64,000 nucleotides of DNA from Methylibium sp. NZG (lineage in GTDB: Bacteria; Pseudomonadota; Gammaproteobacteria; Burkholderiales; Burkholderiaceae_C): contig LGRD01000002.1 in the NCBI GenBank assembly GCA_001263235.1, positions 546,887 through 610,886 on the forward strand. Direction: 5' to 3'. The translations under genes and the position numbers were made by a program. The notes under the pieces are model-generated. The model was not told the origin of the DNA. It saw nothing but the letters and a program-made list of their open reading frames with translations, and searched no databases. Numbering within the stretch: position 1 is the stretch's first letter; every line of letters starts with the position of its first letter. Of this stretch, positions 53,363 to 63,894 are shown in pieces.

Positions 53363-53379
53363 GCCTCCGCACCGGAGGC
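53363..53379. repeat. Hairpin in flhA-flhF gap
   Basis: GCCTCCG, a CAC loop and CGGAGGC form a perfect 7-bp stem, about 50 bases before the flhF ATG. No T run follows on either strand. Confidence 0.6.
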
Positions 53380-53410
53380 GCTTTCCCCTCGTTGGAGCGG
53401 TCGGCAACTT

Positions 53411-53471
53411 CAACCCATGAACCGCTGCGATCCCCACTGCGTGGGGCCCCTGTTTCGCGGTTCATGGGTTG
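53411..53471. promoter_or_regulatory. 15-bp perfect inverted repeat over the flhA stop codon
   Basis: CAACCCATGAACCGC (53411-53425) is the exact reverse complement of GCGGTTCATGGGTTG (53457-53471), with 31 bases between them. The right arm contains the flhA stop codon and the loop contains a nested CCCC...GGGG hairpin. It could be a transcription attenuator, an mRNA 3'-end stabiliser or an insertion target. Confidence 0.6.
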
Positions 53472-55546
53472 GCACCAATGATCGAACCGATGCGGATCGA
53501 ATGCGTCTCGGGAATCTCGCTGTGGCTGAGCACACGCAGGCGCGGTGCCGCGCGGCGCAGCAGGCGCGCCATCGGGGCGCGGATCAGGTCGGGCACCAGC
53601 AGGCAGGCCGGGTGGCCCAGGTCTTCTTGCCGCTTGGCCGAGTCGGCCGCGCTGCGGGCCAGCGTGTCGGCCACGCCGGGGTCGAGCGCGGCGCCGTGGG
53701 CCGAGTTGAGCGCCTGCGTGACGAGCCGCTCCAGGCCGGGCTCCAGCGCAATCACGTCGAGCTCGCGCACCGGGCCGTAGATTTGCTGCACGATGCTGGG
53801 CGCCAGGTGCACGCGGATGCGCCGCGCCAGCTCGGCCGGGTCGGTGACGCTGCTGGCGTGTTCGGCCAGGCTTTCGATGATCGAGCGCATGTCGCGGATG
53901 TGCACGCCCTCCTCCAGCAGCAGCTGGAGGATGCGTTGCAGCACAGGGATCACGACCATCTTGGGCACCACGTCCTCGATCAGTTTCGGGGCCAGCCGCG
54001 TCACGTGTTCGACGAGCTGCTGGGTCTCGACGCGGCCGAGCAGGCGGGCCGCGTGGAGTTGCATCAAGTGTGAAAGGTGGGTCGCCACGACGGTCGAGCA
54101 ATCAACGACGGTAAATCCGGCCATTTGGGCGGCCTCGCGCTGGCTCTCCTCGATCCACACCGCCGGCAGGCCGAAGGCCGGGTCGGTGGTGGGCGTGCCG
54201 ATGAGCCTTGTGGTCGCATGGCCGGGGTTGATGGCCAGCCACATGCCGGGGAAGGCCTCGCCCTCCCCCACCAGCGCACCGCGCAGCGTCAGCCGGTACA
54301 TGCTGGGTTTCAGTTCGAGGTTGTCGCGGATGTGCACAGGCGGCGGCAGGAAGCCGACCTCCTGCGCGAACTTCTTGCGCACGCCCTTGATGCGCGCCAG
54401 CAGGTCGCCCTCGCGCGTCTTGTCGACCAGCGCGATGAGGCGGTAGCCGACCTCCAGGCCGAGCGTGTCCACCGGCACCAGGTCGTCCCAGCTCGCTTCG
54501 GCGTTGGCCACGGGCTCGGGTGCGGATGGCGGTGGCGCGGCGGCTGCGCGCTTGTCGCGCTCGCGCATCCAGTAGGCGGCATAACCCAGGCCGGCCGAGA
54601 TGAGGATGAACACGATGTGCGGCATGCCGGGGATGATCCCCAGCAGCCCGATCACACCGGCCGTGATGGCCAGCGAGCGCGGCGAGTTGAAGATCTGCGC
54701 CGAAATCTGCGTGCCCACGTCCTGCTGCTTGCCCACGCGCGAGACGACCATCGCCGCGGCCACCGAGATCAGCATCGCCGGAATCTGCGCCACCAGCGCG
54801 TCGCCGACGGCCAGCAGCACGTAGGTGTCGGCCGCCTGCGCCGTGGTCAGGTCGTGCTGCACCACGCCGATGATGAAGCCGCCGACGATGTTGATGAACA
54901 GGATCAACAAGCCCGCCAGCGCGTCGCCGCGCACGAACTTGGAGGCGCCATCCATCGAGCCGAAGAACTCGGCTTCTTCGCCCACTTCAAGGCGGCGGCG
55001 GCGGGCTTCCTTCTCGTCGATCAGGCCGGCGTTCAGGTCGGCGTCGATGGCCATCTGCTTGCCGGGCATCGCGTCCAGCGTGAAGCGCGCGCCGACTTCG
55101 GCGATGCGCTCGGCGCCCTTCGTGACCACCATGAAGTTGATGACGACCAGGATCGCAAACACGATCAAGCCGACCGCAAAGTTGCCGCCGATCAAGAAGT
55201 GCCCGAACGACTCGATCACCGCGCCGGCCGCGCCAGGGCCGGTGTGGCCTTCGAGCAGCACCACGCGGGTAGAGGCCACGTTGAGCGACAGGCGCAGCAG
55301 CGTGGTCAGCAAGATCACGGTCGGGAACGCCGCGAAGTCCAGCGGCTTGAGCATGTAGCTGGCCACGATCATCACCATCAGCGCCATCGCGATGTTGAAG
55401 GTGAACAGCAGGTCCAGCGCAAAGGAGGGAAGCGGCAGCACCATCATGGCCAGCACCATGATGATGAACATCGGCGCCATCAGCGCCTTGACGGCCACCG
55501 CGTTCGGGCCGAGCCACTTCTGCAGTTGCTGCAGCATCGGGTTCAT
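53462..55546 (-). CDS. flhA: Flagellar export gate protein FlhA
   Basis: A 694-residue protein with an N-terminal membrane half (eight segments, beginning AVKALMAPMFIIMVLAMMVL) and the FHIPEP-family mark LLRLSLNVASTRVVLLEG, then the cytoplasmic half (from about residue 330) with LEVGYRLIALVDKTREGDLL and PKLIEDVVPKMVVIPVLQRI. It forms the nonameric export gate of the flagellar secretion system. Its ATG overlaps the flhB TGA by four bases. Confidence 0.96.
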   Translation of the reverse strand: MNPMLQQLQKWLGPNAVAVKALMAPMFIIMVLAMMVLPLPSFALDLLFTFNIAMALMVMIVASYMLKPLDFAAFPTVILLTTLLRLSLNVASTRVVLLEGHTGPGAAGAVIESFGHFLIGGNFAVGLIVFAILVVINFMVVTKGAERIAEVGARFTLDAMPGKQMAIDADLNAGLIDEKEARRRRLEVGEEAEFFGSMDGASKFVRGDALAGLLILFINIVGGFIIGVVQHDLTTAQAADTYVLLAVGDALVAQIPAMLISVAAAMVVSRVGKQQDVGTQISAQIFNSPRSLAITAGVIGLLGIIPGMPHIVFILISAGLGYAAYWMRERDKRAAAAPPPSAPEPVANAEASWDDLVPVDTLGLEVGYRLIALVDKTREGDLLARIKGVRKKFAQEVGFLPPPVHIRDNLELKPSMYRLTLRGALVGEGEAFPGMWLAINPGHATTRLIGTPTTDPAFGLPAVWIEESQREAAQMAGFTVVDCSTVVATHLSHLMQLHAARLLGRVETQQLVEHVTRLAPKLIEDVVPKMVVIPVLQRILQLLLEEGVHIRDMRSIIESLAEHASSVTDPAELARRIRVHLAPSIVQQIYGPVRELDVIALEPGLERLVTQALNSAHGAALDPGVADTLARSAADSAKRQEDLGHPACLLVPDLIRAPMARLLRRAAPRLRVLSHSEIPETHSIRIGSIIGANP

Positions 55547-56706
55547 TCGGTGTCCTCAAGGCTTGGTGGCGGTTTGTGGTGCGGGTCGAGTTCGGCCGGC
55601 ACGTTCAGTTCAGGCAGCTCCCCCGGCATCGCCGAGCGGCCCGCCAGCGCCGCACGCAGCTGGTACACGTAGGCCAGCACCTGGGCGACGGCGGCGAACA
55701 GCGCGGCCGGGATCTCGCGGTCGATCTCGGCATGGGCATACAGCGCGCGCGCCAGCACGGCGGCCTGCAGCACCGGCACCTTGGCGTCGTTCGCGGCATC
55801 GCGGATCGTCATGGCCAGCAGGTCGGCGCCCTTGGCGACCACGCGCGGCGCGCCCATGCGCGTGTCGTCGTATTTCAGCGCGACCGCATAGTGGGTCGGG
55901 TTCATCACCACCAGGTCGGCGGTGGGCACGGCAGCGAGCATGCGGCGGTTGGCCATCTCGCGCATGCGCTGCTTGATCTTGTGCTTGATCTCGACGTTGC
56001 CTTCGAGCTCCTTGTGCTCTTCTTTCATTTCCTGCTGGCTCATCTTCAGCTGGTTGGCGTGCATCCATTTCTGCAGCGGTGCGTCGATGGCCGCAAACAC
56101 CGCCAGCGCCAGCAGCATCAACAAGAGCCCGCCGAACACGGTGTGGCTGGCGTGCGCAATCGCGGCGGGCAGCGCCAGGCCGAGCGAGCCGGCAAAGTCT
56201 TCCAGGTGGCTGTTGAGGTACAGCGCGCCGATGGCGCCCAGAATCAGCGCCAGCAGGCTTGCCTTCAACGCATCGACCAGTTGCTGCTTGGCAAAGATCC
56301 GCGGCAGCCCGGTGATCGGGTTGAGCTTGTCGAACTTGGGTTGCAGCGGCTTCCAGGTCCAGTTCCAGCCGCCCAGCGCCATCGCCGACCCCAGCGCGAC
56401 CGCGCTCATCAACACGCCGGCCGGCAGCACCACCCACAGCATCGTCACCACCAGTTCGCTCAATCGCTCCAGCATGAAGGCCGGGCTGCTGACGGCTTCG
56501 AGCTTGAAGCGCAGTGCGCGCGCCAGCATGTCTTGCAGCGCCTGCGTGAACTGCGGCGCCAACGCCAGCAGCACCCCCGCGCCCACCGCCAACGCCGCGA
56601 AGTGCCCCAGGTCGCGTGAGCGCGCCACCTGGCCGTCTTCGCGCGCCTTGTCGAGCTTGCGTTGCGAGGCGGGAAGGTTGCGATCTTGCGCGGAGGGGTC
56701 GGCCAT
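55543..56706 (-). CDS. flhB: Flagellar export switch protein FlhB
   Basis: A 387-residue protein with four membrane segments in the first 210 residues and a soluble C-terminal part. The self-cleavage site N-P-T-H is intact in LVVMNPTHYAVALKYDD (Asn near residue 267), which sets the switch from hook to filament export. N-terminal AQDRNLPASQRKLDKAREDG is typical. The tail after residue 350 is proline-rich. Confidence 0.95.
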   Translation of the reverse strand: MADPSAQDRNLPASQRKLDKAREDGQVARSRDLGHFAALAVGAGVLLALAPQFTQALQDMLARALRFKLEAVSSPAFMLERLSELVVTMLWVVLPAGVLMSAVALGSAMALGGWNWTWKPLQPKFDKLNPITGLPRIFAKQQLVDALKASLLALILGAIGALYLNSHLEDFAGSLGLALPAAIAHASHTVFGGLLLMLLALAVFAAIDAPLQKWMHANQLKMSQQEMKEEHKELEGNVEIKHKIKQRMREMANRRMLAAVPTADLVVMNPTHYAVALKYDDTRMGAPRVVAKGADLLAMTIRDAANDAKVPVLQAAVLARALYAHAEIDREIPAALFAAVAQVLAYVYQLRAALAGRSAMPGELPELNVPAELDPHHKPPPSLEDTE

Positions 56707-56901
56707 GGGCGTGGGGCATCGGAGAGCTGCCCTTCGATTGTTTCGGCGCGGCGCGCCGACTTGAGCCGGATGAACGGGGTGAAGCGGGGGCTGTTCGCGT
56801 GCTTCTCAAGGCGCCCGCCTCGCGGCCGATAACTGGGGCAAGAGGCGCCCGCGTGCGCCCAGGTGCGGCACGCCGCCGCCAACGCCCGAGGATTCGTTTC
56901 G

Positions 56902-57759
56902 ATGAGCGCCCTACCCTCAATCGTCCCCGCGGACTCGCAAGGCCCGGAGGGCGAATTCAGCTTTGGCCCGGCGGACTTCGAGCGCGTGCGCAAGCTCATC
57001 CACCAGCGCGCCGGCATCAGCCTGCACGCCGGCAAACAGGCGATGGTCTACAGCCGCCTGTCGCGCCGGCTGCGCGAACTCGGTCACGGCTCGTTCGGCC
57101 AGTACCTGCAGGCGCTCGAAGGCGCAAGCGGCGCCGCGGCCAACGCCGAGTGGCAGGAGTTCGTGAACTGCCTGACGACCAACCTGACCTCGTTCTTTCG
57201 CGAGGACCACCACTTCGGTCTGCTTGCCAACGAGCTGACCGCACGGCGCGGCCAGAACCTGCGCATTTGGTGCAACGCGGCCTCCACTGGCGAAGAGCCG
57301 TACTCGCTGGCGATGACCGTCGTCGAGGCGCTGGGCGCCAACGCGAGCGTCACCATCTTCTGCAGCGACATCGACACCAAGGTGCTCGCCACCGCCGAGC
57401 AAGGCATCTACGCCGCCGATGCGCGCGGCCTGAGCCCGGAGCGGTTGCGCCAGCACTTCTTGCGCGGCACGGCCAGCAACGCCGGCTTCATCCGCATCAA
57501 GCCGGAACTGCAACGTCTGGTCGAATTCCACACGTTCAACCTGATGAACGATCGCTGGTCGCTCGGCGAGCCGTTCGACATCGTCTTCTGCCGCAACGTG
57601 ATGATCTACTTCGATGCGCCCACGCAGCGGCGCGTGCTCGAACGCATGCACCGGGCGATGAAGCCGCGGGCCTTGCTGTTTGCCGGTCACTCCGAAAATT
57701 TCTCCGACTCGCGCGACATCTTTCGCCTGCGCGGCAAGACGGTCTACGAGCGCGTCTGA
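56902..57759 (+). CDS. cheR: Chemotaxis protein methyltransferase CheR
   Basis: A 285-residue protein. N-terminal helical domain FERVRKLIHQRAGISLHAGK, then the SAM-binding core: NLTSFFREDHHFGLLANELT, RIWCNAASTGEEPYSLAMTV, IFCSDIDTKVLATAEQGIYA and the CheR mark FDIVFCRNVMIYFD. It methylates glutamates on chemoreceptors. The ATG at 56902 has GAGG 12 bases upstream. The stop lies in a 10-bp tandem repeat (57754-57783). It starts the cheR-cheD-cheB operon. Confidence 0.95.
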   Translation: MSALPSIVPADSQGPEGEFSFGPADFERVRKLIHQRAGISLHAGKQAMVYSRLSRRLRELGHGSFGQYLQALEGASGAAANAEWQEFVNCLTTNLTSFFREDHHFGLLANELTARRGQNLRIWCNAASTGEEPYSLAMTVVEALGANASVTIFCSDIDTKVLATAEQGIYAADARGLSPERLRQHFLRGTASNAGFIRIKPELQRLVEFHTFNLMNDRWSLGEPFDIVFCRNVMIYFDAPTQRRVLERMHRAMKPRALLFAGHSENFSDSRDIFRLRGKTVYERV

Positions 57760-57783
57760 CGTCGTCTGACGTCATCTGACGCT
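57754..57783 (+). repeat. 10-bp tandem repeat over the cheR stop
   Basis: GTCTGACGTC occurs twice and a variant ATCTGACGCT once, with exact 10-bp spacing. The first copy contains the cheR TGA; the others give TGA in other frames as well. Confidence 0.75.
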
Positions 57784-57806
57784 CACACTCCGGAGAAACC
57801 CGCACG

Positions 57807-58466
57807 ATGGCCATCGCCGCACCCGCTGCCCGACCGATGGGCCAGACGGCCCGCCTGGAGCAGCTCAAACGCCGCCCGCGCAAACCGGGTGAAGCGTCGT
57901 TCTTCTGGTACGAAGCGCAGTTCAAGAACGAGGCTGTCAAGGTGTTGCCGGGCGAGTACTTCGTCCACTACGAAGACCTGCTGATCATGACCACGCTGGG
58001 CTCGTGCATCGCCGCCTGCTTGTGGGACCGGCAGGCCCGCATCGGCGGCATGAATCACTTTCTGCTGCCCGAGGGCAACAGCGGCGACACGAGCGGCCGT
58101 TACGGCTCGTTCGCGATGGAGTTGCTGATCAACGAGATGATGAAGCTCGGCGCCCAGCGCGGTTCGATGGAGGCCAAGGTGTTCGGCGGCGGCCAGGTGG
58201 TCTCGGGCATGACCTCGATGAACGTCGGCGAGCGCAATACGGCGTTCGTGCTCGACTACCTGAAGGCCGAGCGCATCCCGGTCGTCTCCAAAGACGTGCT
58301 GGACGTGTACCCACGCAAGGTCTGCTTCCTGCCGCACAGCGGCAAGGCGATGGTCAAGCGCCTGGCCTCGGCGCACGGGCACGACGCGATCGTCGCGCAG
58401 GAGCGCATCGCTGCGCAGAAGGTCACGCCGACCGCCCACGGTGGCGGATCGGTGGATCTGTTCTGA
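57807..58466 (+). CDS. cheD: Chemoreceptor glutamine deamidase CheD
   Basis: A 219-residue protein with the CheD active site: the catalytic cysteine in [20 protein letters not shown] and histidine in MNHFLLPEG, then [32 protein letters not shown]. It converts receptor glutamines to glutamates. GGAG precedes the ATG at 57807. It sits between cheR and cheB. Confidence 0.95.
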   Translation: MAIAAPAARPMGQTARLEQLKRRPRKPGEASFFWYEAQFKNEAVKVLPGEYFVHYEDLLIMTTLGSCIAACLWDRQARIGGMNHFLLPEGNSGDTSGRYGSFAMELLINEMMKLGAQRGSMEAKVFGGGQVVSGMTSMNVGERNTAFVLDYLKAERIPVVSKDVLDVYPRKVCFLPHSGKAMVKRLASAHGHDAIVAQERIAAQKVTPTAHGGGSVDLF

Positions 58467-58530
58467 GCCTCGGCAATCTGCCCCACCACCCAAACCTCTC
58501 GCTGCCTCGCACCCAACCGAAAACCCCTCC

Positions 58531-59607
58531 ATGGCCAAGACCCGCGTCGTCGTCGTCGATGACTCCGCCCTCGTTCGCAGCCTGCTCGCCGAGATCATCA
58601 ACCGCGAAGCCGACATGCAATGCATTGGTTCGGCCGCCGACCCGCTGGTGGCGCGCGAGATGATCCGCGAGCTCAACCCCGACGTGATCACGCTCGACGT
58701 GGAGATGCCGCGCATGGACGGCATCGACTTCCTGTCGCGCCTGATGCGGCTGCGCCCGATGCCGGTGCTGATGGTCTCCACACTCACCGAACGCGGCGCG
58801 GAGGTAACGCTGCGTGCGCTCGAACTGGGCGCGATCGACTTCGTCGCCAAGCCCAAGGTCGGCGTCAGCGACGGGCTGCGCTCGCTCGGTCGCGACATCA
58901 CCGAGAAGATCCGCATCGCTGCGCGCGCGACCGTGCGCCGCGCAGCGCCCGCCCCGGTCGAAGGCGCCACCGCCGCGCGTGCCGCACCTGCCAGCCTGGG
59001 CCGGCTGTCGACCGAGAAGATCGTCTTCATCGGCGCCTCCACCGGCGGCACCGAAGCCACCCGCGAAGTGCTGGCGAACCTGCCCCACGATGCACCCGCG
59101 GTGATGATCACCCAGCATATGCCGCCCGGCTTCACCCGAAGCTACGCGACCCGGCTCGACGGCTTGTGCCGCATCCACGTCAAGGAGGCTGAAGACGGCG
59201 AGCGCGTGCTGCCTGGCCATGCCTACATCGCCCCCGGCGGCCTGCACCTGAGTGTCGAACGCTCGGGCGCCAACTACCTGGCGCGCGTGCGCGACGGTGA
59301 GCCCGTGAACCGCCACAAGCCGTCGGTCGAGGTGCTGTTCAAGTCGGCCGCCCGCGTGGTCGGGCCGAACGCGCTGGCCATCATGCTGACCGGCATGGGC
59401 GCCGACGGCGCCACCGCGATGAAGGAGATGCGCGACGCCGGCAGCTACAACCTGGTGCAGGACGAAGCAAGCTGCGTCGTCTTCGGCATGCCGCGCGAGG
59501 CGATTGCCGCCGGCGCGGCGCACGAGGTGCTGCCGTTGGCGCAGATCGCGCCGAAGCTCATCGAGCGGCTGCGCAGCACCGGGGCGTTGTCGCACAACCG
59601 GGTTTGA
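58531..59607 (+). CDS. cheB: Chemotaxis methylesterase response regulator CheB
   Basis: A 358-residue protein. Receiver domain (1-130) with [17 protein letters not shown] and [20 protein letters not shown] (Asp near residue 56). Methylesterase domain: Ser in [15 protein letters not shown] (about 170), His in [12 protein letters not shown] (about 194) and Asp in [15 protein letters not shown] (about 290). It removes receptor methyl groups, and is turned on by CheA phosphorylation. Confidence 0.96.
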   Translation: MAKTRVVVVDDSALVRSLLAEIINREADMQCIGSAADPLVAREMIRELNPDVITLDVEMPRMDGIDFLSRLMRLRPMPVLMVSTLTERGAEVTLRALELGAIDFVAKPKVGVSDGLRSLGRDITEKIRIAARATVRRAAPAPVEGATAARAAPASLGRLSTEKIVFIGASTGGTEATREVLANLPHDAPAVMITQHMPPGFTRSYATRLDGLCRIHVKEAEDGERVLPGHAYIAPGGLHLSVERSGANYLARVRDGEPVNRHKPSVEVLFKSAARVVGPNALAIMLTGMGADGATAMKEMRDAGSYNLVQDEASCVVFGMPREAIAAGAAHEVLPLAQIAPKLIERLRSTGALSHNRV

Positions 59608-59696
59608 TGGTCAGGCGGCCGCACGGGCGCACGATCCTTCAGTCAGAGCCTTCCGCCGCAAGTCGGTGCACCGCAGATTCGCCCACAACAAACGAT

Positions 59697-59715
59697 AGGC
59701 CGGCATGGCCGGCCT
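59697..59715. terminator. Terminator-like hairpin between cheB and convergent mcp
   Basis: AGGCCGGC, an ATG loop and GCCGGCCT form a perfect 8-bp stem in the 130-bp gap between convergent genes. There is no T run, so it may be a weak or bidirectional terminator. Confidence 0.55.
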
Positions 59716-59737
59716 TGCGCAATAGGGTTTGAGCGCG

Positions 59738-61525
59738 TCAGAACGTCGTCCACTCGTCGTTTGTGCCGGTAGGCCGCGCAGAGTTGGCCCCCCCATCGCT
59801 GGCGCGCGCGGGCACCGAGGGCCCGGCGACCGGTGGGCTCGGCAACCTCGCCACGTTGGTCGCCCGGTTCGGGCCGCGCCGGTCGAGCGGCGCTGTGGTC
59901 CTGGCGGGCGCTGTGGCCTTCACAGCCGTGCTCTGCATGGCCTTCGTCTGGGCATGCTCACCGTTGGCGGTACGCGCTGCGGCGACCGCATCCGCCTCGC
60001 CGGCCACGAGCTTGAACACCGCCACCGCCTGCACCAATTGATGCGCCTGCATCTTCAGGCTCTCGGCGGCGGCAGCGCTTTGTTCCACGAGCGCGGCGTT
60101 CTGCTGGGTGGCCTTGTCCATCTGGGTGATGGCGCCTCCCACCTGCGTGACACCGGTACTCTGTTCGCCGCTGGCATGGGTGATCTCGCCCATGATGTCC
60201 GTCACGCGCTGGATGGCGGACACGATCTCGGTCATGGTCGCCCCTGCCTGGTCGACGAGCAGGGTGCCTCGCTCGACGCGCTCGACGCTGGCGCTGATGA
60301 GCGTCTTGATTTCCTTGGCCGCTTCGGCGCTGCGCTGCGCGAGACTGCGCACCTCGCTGGCCACCACGGCAAAGCCTCGGCCCTGTTCGCCGGCGCGCGC
60401 GGCTTCCACCGCGGCGTTGAGCGCCAGGATGTTGGTCTGGAACGCGATGCCGTCGATCACACCGATGATGTCGCTGATCTTGCGGCTGCTGTGGTTGATC
60501 TCGTCCATGGTGGCCACCACCTGGCCCACCACCTGCCCACCGCGCGCGGCCACTTCGGCGTTCGCCACCGCCATCTGGCTGGCCTGGCGCGCGGCGTCCG
60601 CACTCTGGCGCATCGTGCTGTTGAGCTCTTCCATGCTCGCCGCCGTCTGCTGCAGGCTGCTCGCCGCCTGCTCGGTGCGGGCCGACAGGTCGCTGTTGCC
60701 CATCGAAATCTCGCGCGTGGCCACCTCGATGCCGGCACTGGATTGCTGAACCTGCGCCACCAGCGTGCGCATGGATGCCTGCATGCCGTCGAGCGCACCC
60801 ATCAGGCTTTGCGGTTCCTGTGCGGGCGGGATGCGGCCGGTCAGGTCTCCGGCGGCGATCTGGCGCAGCGTGGCGCGCGCCACTGCAGGGTCGCCCCCGA
60901 TCTCGTGACGCAGCGTGCGACGCAGCACCGTGCCCAGCACCACCGCCACCGCGATGGCCAGCACGGCCAGGCCGAGTGACATCCAGAGTGCGCGGTCGGC
61001 CCGGGCGCTGACGCCCGCCTGGGTCTGCTGGGCCAGCAGGTCCAGTTCGTCGCGCAGCTTCAGCAGCGCGGTGCGCAGCTGGCGCCAGGCCGGAGTCTCT
61101 TGCTTGTTGAGCACCTCCACCGCCTGGGTGGGGTCGGACTTGAGCTTTTCCAGCACCTGTTGCTGGGCACTGCCCTGCGCAGAGCGCAGGTCGGCCAGGG
61201 CGCCCACCGCCACTTCGGCGGTCAGACCCACTGACACCCGCTGGGCGTTCGCGTACGCCTTGTCATAGGCATCGCGCGCGGCATCCAGGTTCTTGTAGGC
61301 GGTGGGGTTCTGCGGGTCGAGCACGATGTTGCGCATGGCCTGCCCCATCTGCAGACCCTGGGCGTACATCTCGCGCACGTCGTTGGCCAGCGCCGCTTCG
61401 GTGCGCAAGTAATGGTCGAACTCGCGCTGGGTGTTGATCAGCGAGCCGATCGCTGCGGCCAGGCCAGCCACGAAAAGCACCGCGGGCAGCAGGAAGGCAA
61501 GGAGGAGGCGTTGGTTGAATCGCAT
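59738..61525 (-). CDS. Methyl-accepting chemotaxis protein (first of tandem pair)
   Basis: A 595-residue receptor. N-terminal membrane segment [20 protein letters not shown], a four-helix ligand domain (about 35-190), second segment [24 protein letters not shown] and the signalling hairpin with [41 protein letters not shown] long Ala/Pro/Thr-rich tail ends in EWTTF, matching the xWxxF motif that tethers CheR or CheB. It is 24 bp after the next mcp and last in the cheW-mcp-mcp operon. Confidence 0.95.
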   Translation of the reverse strand: MRFNQRLLLAFLLPAVLFVAGLAAAIGSLINTQREFDHYLRTEAALANDVREMYAQGLQMGQAMRNIVLDPQNPTAYKNLDAARDAYDKAYANAQRVSVGLTAEVAVGALADLRSAQGSAQQQVLEKLKSDPTQAVEVLNKQETPAWRQLRTALLKLRDELDLLAQQTQAGVSARADRALWMSLGLAVLAIAVAVVLGTVLRRTLRHEIGGDPAVARATLRQIAAGDLTGRIPPAQEPQSLMGALDGMQASMRTLVAQVQQSSAGIEVATREISMGNSDLSARTEQAASSLQQTAASMEELNSTMRQSADAARQASQMAVANAEVAARGGQVVGQVVATMDEINHSSRKISDIIGVIDGIAFQTNILALNAAVEAARAGEQGRGFAVVASEVRSLAQRSAEAAKEIKTLISASVERVERGTLLVDQAGATMTEIVSAIQRVTDIMGEITHASGEQSTGVTQVGGAITQMDKATQQNAALVEQSAAAAESLKMQAHQLVQAVAVFKLVAGEADAVAAARTANGEHAQTKAMQSTAVKATAPARTTAPLDRRGPNRATNVARLPSPPVAGPSVPARASDGGANSARPTGTNDEWTTF

Positions 61526-61549
61526 GTCAGAGGCCCGGGAGCAGACGTT

Positions 61550-63331
61550 TCAAAAGCTTTCCCAGTCGCCTTCGGCGCTCGCAGGGACGGGGATGTTCCT
61601 GGAAGCCGCAGGCGCTGTGGCGGCCGGGGCCACCGGTGCGGCGGTCCTGGACGTTGTCGGCCTGGGGGCGTGGGTCGTGGCCGGTTTGTGGGCCTTCTGG
61701 CCCGTGCTGCCCAGCGCCTTGGCCGGGCTGTGCCGCAGCGGGGCAGGCTTGGGTGCCATCAACGCGCTGACCGCTGCATGGCCCGAGGCGTTCGCATCGA
61801 TGCGGAACACCGCCACCACCTGGGTCAGGCGGCTGGCCTGGTCTTTCAGGCTCTCGGCGGCCGCTGCACTCTCTTCCACCAGCGCCGCGTTCTGCTGTGT
61901 CATCTGGTCGAGCTGGTTCACCGCGGTGTTGACCTGTCCAATGCCGTCGCTCTGCTCGCCCGCTGCGGCCGTGATCTCGCCCACGATGTCGCTCACCCGC
62001 TGGATCGAGCCCACGATCTCGCTCATGGTCTGGCCCGCATCGGCCACCAGCTTGGTGCCGGCTTCCACCTTTTCCACGCTGGCGCCGATCAGGCCCTTGA
62101 TCTCTTTGGCCGCCTCCGCGCTGCGTTGCGCGAGGTTGCGCACCTCGCCCGCCACCACCGCAAAGCCGCGACCCTGCTCGCCTGCGCGGGCGGCTTCCAC
62201 CGCCGCGTTGAGGGCGAGGATATTGGTCTGGAACGCGATGCCGTCGATGGTGCCGATGATGTCGTTGATCTTCTGGCTGCTCTGGTGGATGTCCTGCATG
62301 GTGGAGACCACCTGGCTGACCACCTGGCCACCGCGCACCGCCACTTCGCTGGCGCTGGCGGCCAGCTGGTTGGCCTGGCGCGCGGCGTCCGCGCTGTTGC
62401 GCACGGTGCTGGTGAGCTCTTCCATGCTGGCGGCGGTCTCTTCCAGGTTGCTTGCTGCCTGCTCGGTGCGCGCGCTCAGGTCCTGGTTGCCGCTGGCAAT
62501 CTCGCTCGACGCCACGCCAATGCTGTCGCTGGCCTGGCGCACCTGGCGCACCGTCGACAGCAAAGAATCTTTCATGGCGGCCAGCGCCTTCTGCAGCTCA
62601 CCGAGCTCGTCGTGGCGGTTCACAGTGACGGGTTGCGTCAGATCACCGTCGGCCACAGCCCGGGCCGCCCGAACCGCGTCGTTCACAGGGGCTGTCACCG
62701 AGCGCGTGATGCGCCAGGCCACCAGCACGCCCACCACCAGCGCCAGACCGGCCATGCCCGCGATCAGAACGATCTGGCGCGAAGCCGAAGCCTCTGCCCG
62801 CAGAACGACCTCGTTGACCAAGGCGCGTTCGCTTTTCTTAAGCTCCTGCATGGTGCTGACGTAGCGCTGCGCGGTCGGCAGCAGCTTGTCCGTCAGCAGA
62901 CTTCCGGCCTGAGGGTCGGCCGCCTTGAGCGCATCAAAGTAGGTTTTGCGCGTCGCCACGTATTCCTTGCGCTGTGCAGCGATCTCGACCAGCAAGGCTT
63001 TCCCTTGGTCCGAGTCGACCGCGGCCTCCAGGCTTTTCTGCAGCTCGTTGATGCGCTCGGTGGTCTGTGCGATCAGAGGCTTGAAGTAGGCATCCACCTC
63101 GGGGTTGTTGCCCGACTTGGCCAAGCCCATCACCCGGTTGACGTTCAGCTGGGTGCTGGCCACCCACTCGTCGGCCATGGTGGCACGGTGCTGCAGTTCG
63201 ACGATCCTTTTTTCGTCGGCAATGGCGGAGGTGATGGACTGGATCGCCAGGCCCGTGATCAGCACCAGCAACAGCAGCACGATGCCAAAGCCCAGACCCA
63301 GGCGCTGACCAATCTTGAATTTGTCGAACAT
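61550..63331 (-). CDS. Methyl-accepting chemotaxis protein (second of tandem pair)
   Basis: A 593-residue receptor. First membrane segment [20 protein letters not shown], a four-helix-bundle ligand domain with [20 protein letters not shown] (about 45-190), second segment [24 protein letters not shown], and the signalling hairpin [20 protein letters not shown]. The low-complexity tail ends in DWESF, the xWxxF tether. Its signalling part is very like that of its neighbour while the ligand domains differ, as in a duplicated pair. Confidence 0.95.
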   Translation of the reverse strand: MFDKFKIGQRLGLGFGIVLLLLVLITGLAIQSITSAIADEKRIVELQHRATMADEWVASTQLNVNRVMGLAKSGNNPEVDAYFKPLIAQTTERINELQKSLEAAVDSDQGKALLVEIAAQRKEYVATRKTYFDALKAADPQAGSLLTDKLLPTAQRYVSTMQELKKSERALVNEVVLRAEASASRQIVLIAGMAGLALVVGVLVAWRITRSVTAPVNDAVRAARAVADGDLTQPVTVNRHDELGELQKALAAMKDSLLSTVRQVRQASDSIGVASSEIASGNQDLSARTEQAASNLEETAASMEELTSTVRNSADAARQANQLAASASEVAVRGGQVVSQVVSTMQDIHQSSQKINDIIGTIDGIAFQTNILALNAAVEAARAGEQGRGFAVVAGEVRNLAQRSAEAAKEIKGLIGASVEKVEAGTKLVADAGQTMSEIVGSIQRVSDIVGEITAAAGEQSDGIGQVNTAVNQLDQMTQQNAALVEESAAAAESLKDQASRLTQVVAVFRIDANASGHAAVSALMAPKPAPLRHSPAKALGSTGQKAHKPATTHAPRPTTSRTAAPVAPAATAPAASRNIPVPASAEGDWESF

Positions 63332-63375
63332 CGTATTTCTCTAGAAAGGGTGAACCAAAGGGAGGCCGGGTAAGC

Positions 63376-63894
63376 TCACTGAAGCGATGGCGTGTTGTCC
63401 ATCAGGCCCATGTCGGCGCTGCTCATGAGCGCGTTGATGTCCATCAGGATCAGCATGCGTTCGCCCACGCTGGCAATGCCGGTGATGAAGCTGGTGTCCA
63501 CCGTGGTGTTCATCTCCGGTGCCGGCTTGATCAGCTCGTGACTCAGTTCGAGCACGTCCGACACCGAATCCACCACCGCGCCCACCACCCGGCCGTGCAC
63601 GTTGAGCACGATCACCACGGTGAAGCCGTTGTAGTCCACCTTCTCGCAGCCCAGCTTCATGCGCAGGTCCACCACGGGCACGATCACCCCGCGCAGGTTC
63701 ACCACGCCCTTGATGAAGTGCGGCGCGTTGGCGATGCGGGTGGGTTCTTCGTAGGAGCGGATCTCCTGCACGCGCAGGATGTCGATGCCGTATTCCTCCG
63801 CCCCCAGGCGGAAGGTCAGGAACTCGGCGTGGGCGCCCTGCTGGGCCGCCACGTTGCGGCCGCCAGCCGGGCTGGAGGTGGTTTGCATGTCCAT
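63376..63894 (-). CDS. cheW: Chemotaxis coupling protein CheW
   Basis: A 172-residue protein with the CheW fold: AEFLTFRLGAEEYGIDILRV, QEIRSYEEPTRIANAPHFIK, GVVNLRGVIVPVVDLRMKLG, and VVDSVSDVLELSHELIKPAP. It links receptors to CheA. It starts the cheW-mcp-mcp operon; mcp follows 44 bp later. Confidence 0.95.
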   Translation of the reverse strand: MDMQTTSSPAGGRNVAAQQGAHAEFLTFRLGAEEYGIDILRVQEIRSYEEPTRIANAPHFIKGVVNLRGVIVPVVDLRMKLGCEKVDYNGFTVVIVLNVHGRVVGAVVDSVSDVLELSHELIKPAPEMNTTVDTSFITGIASVGERMLILMDINALMSSADMGLMDNTPSLQ

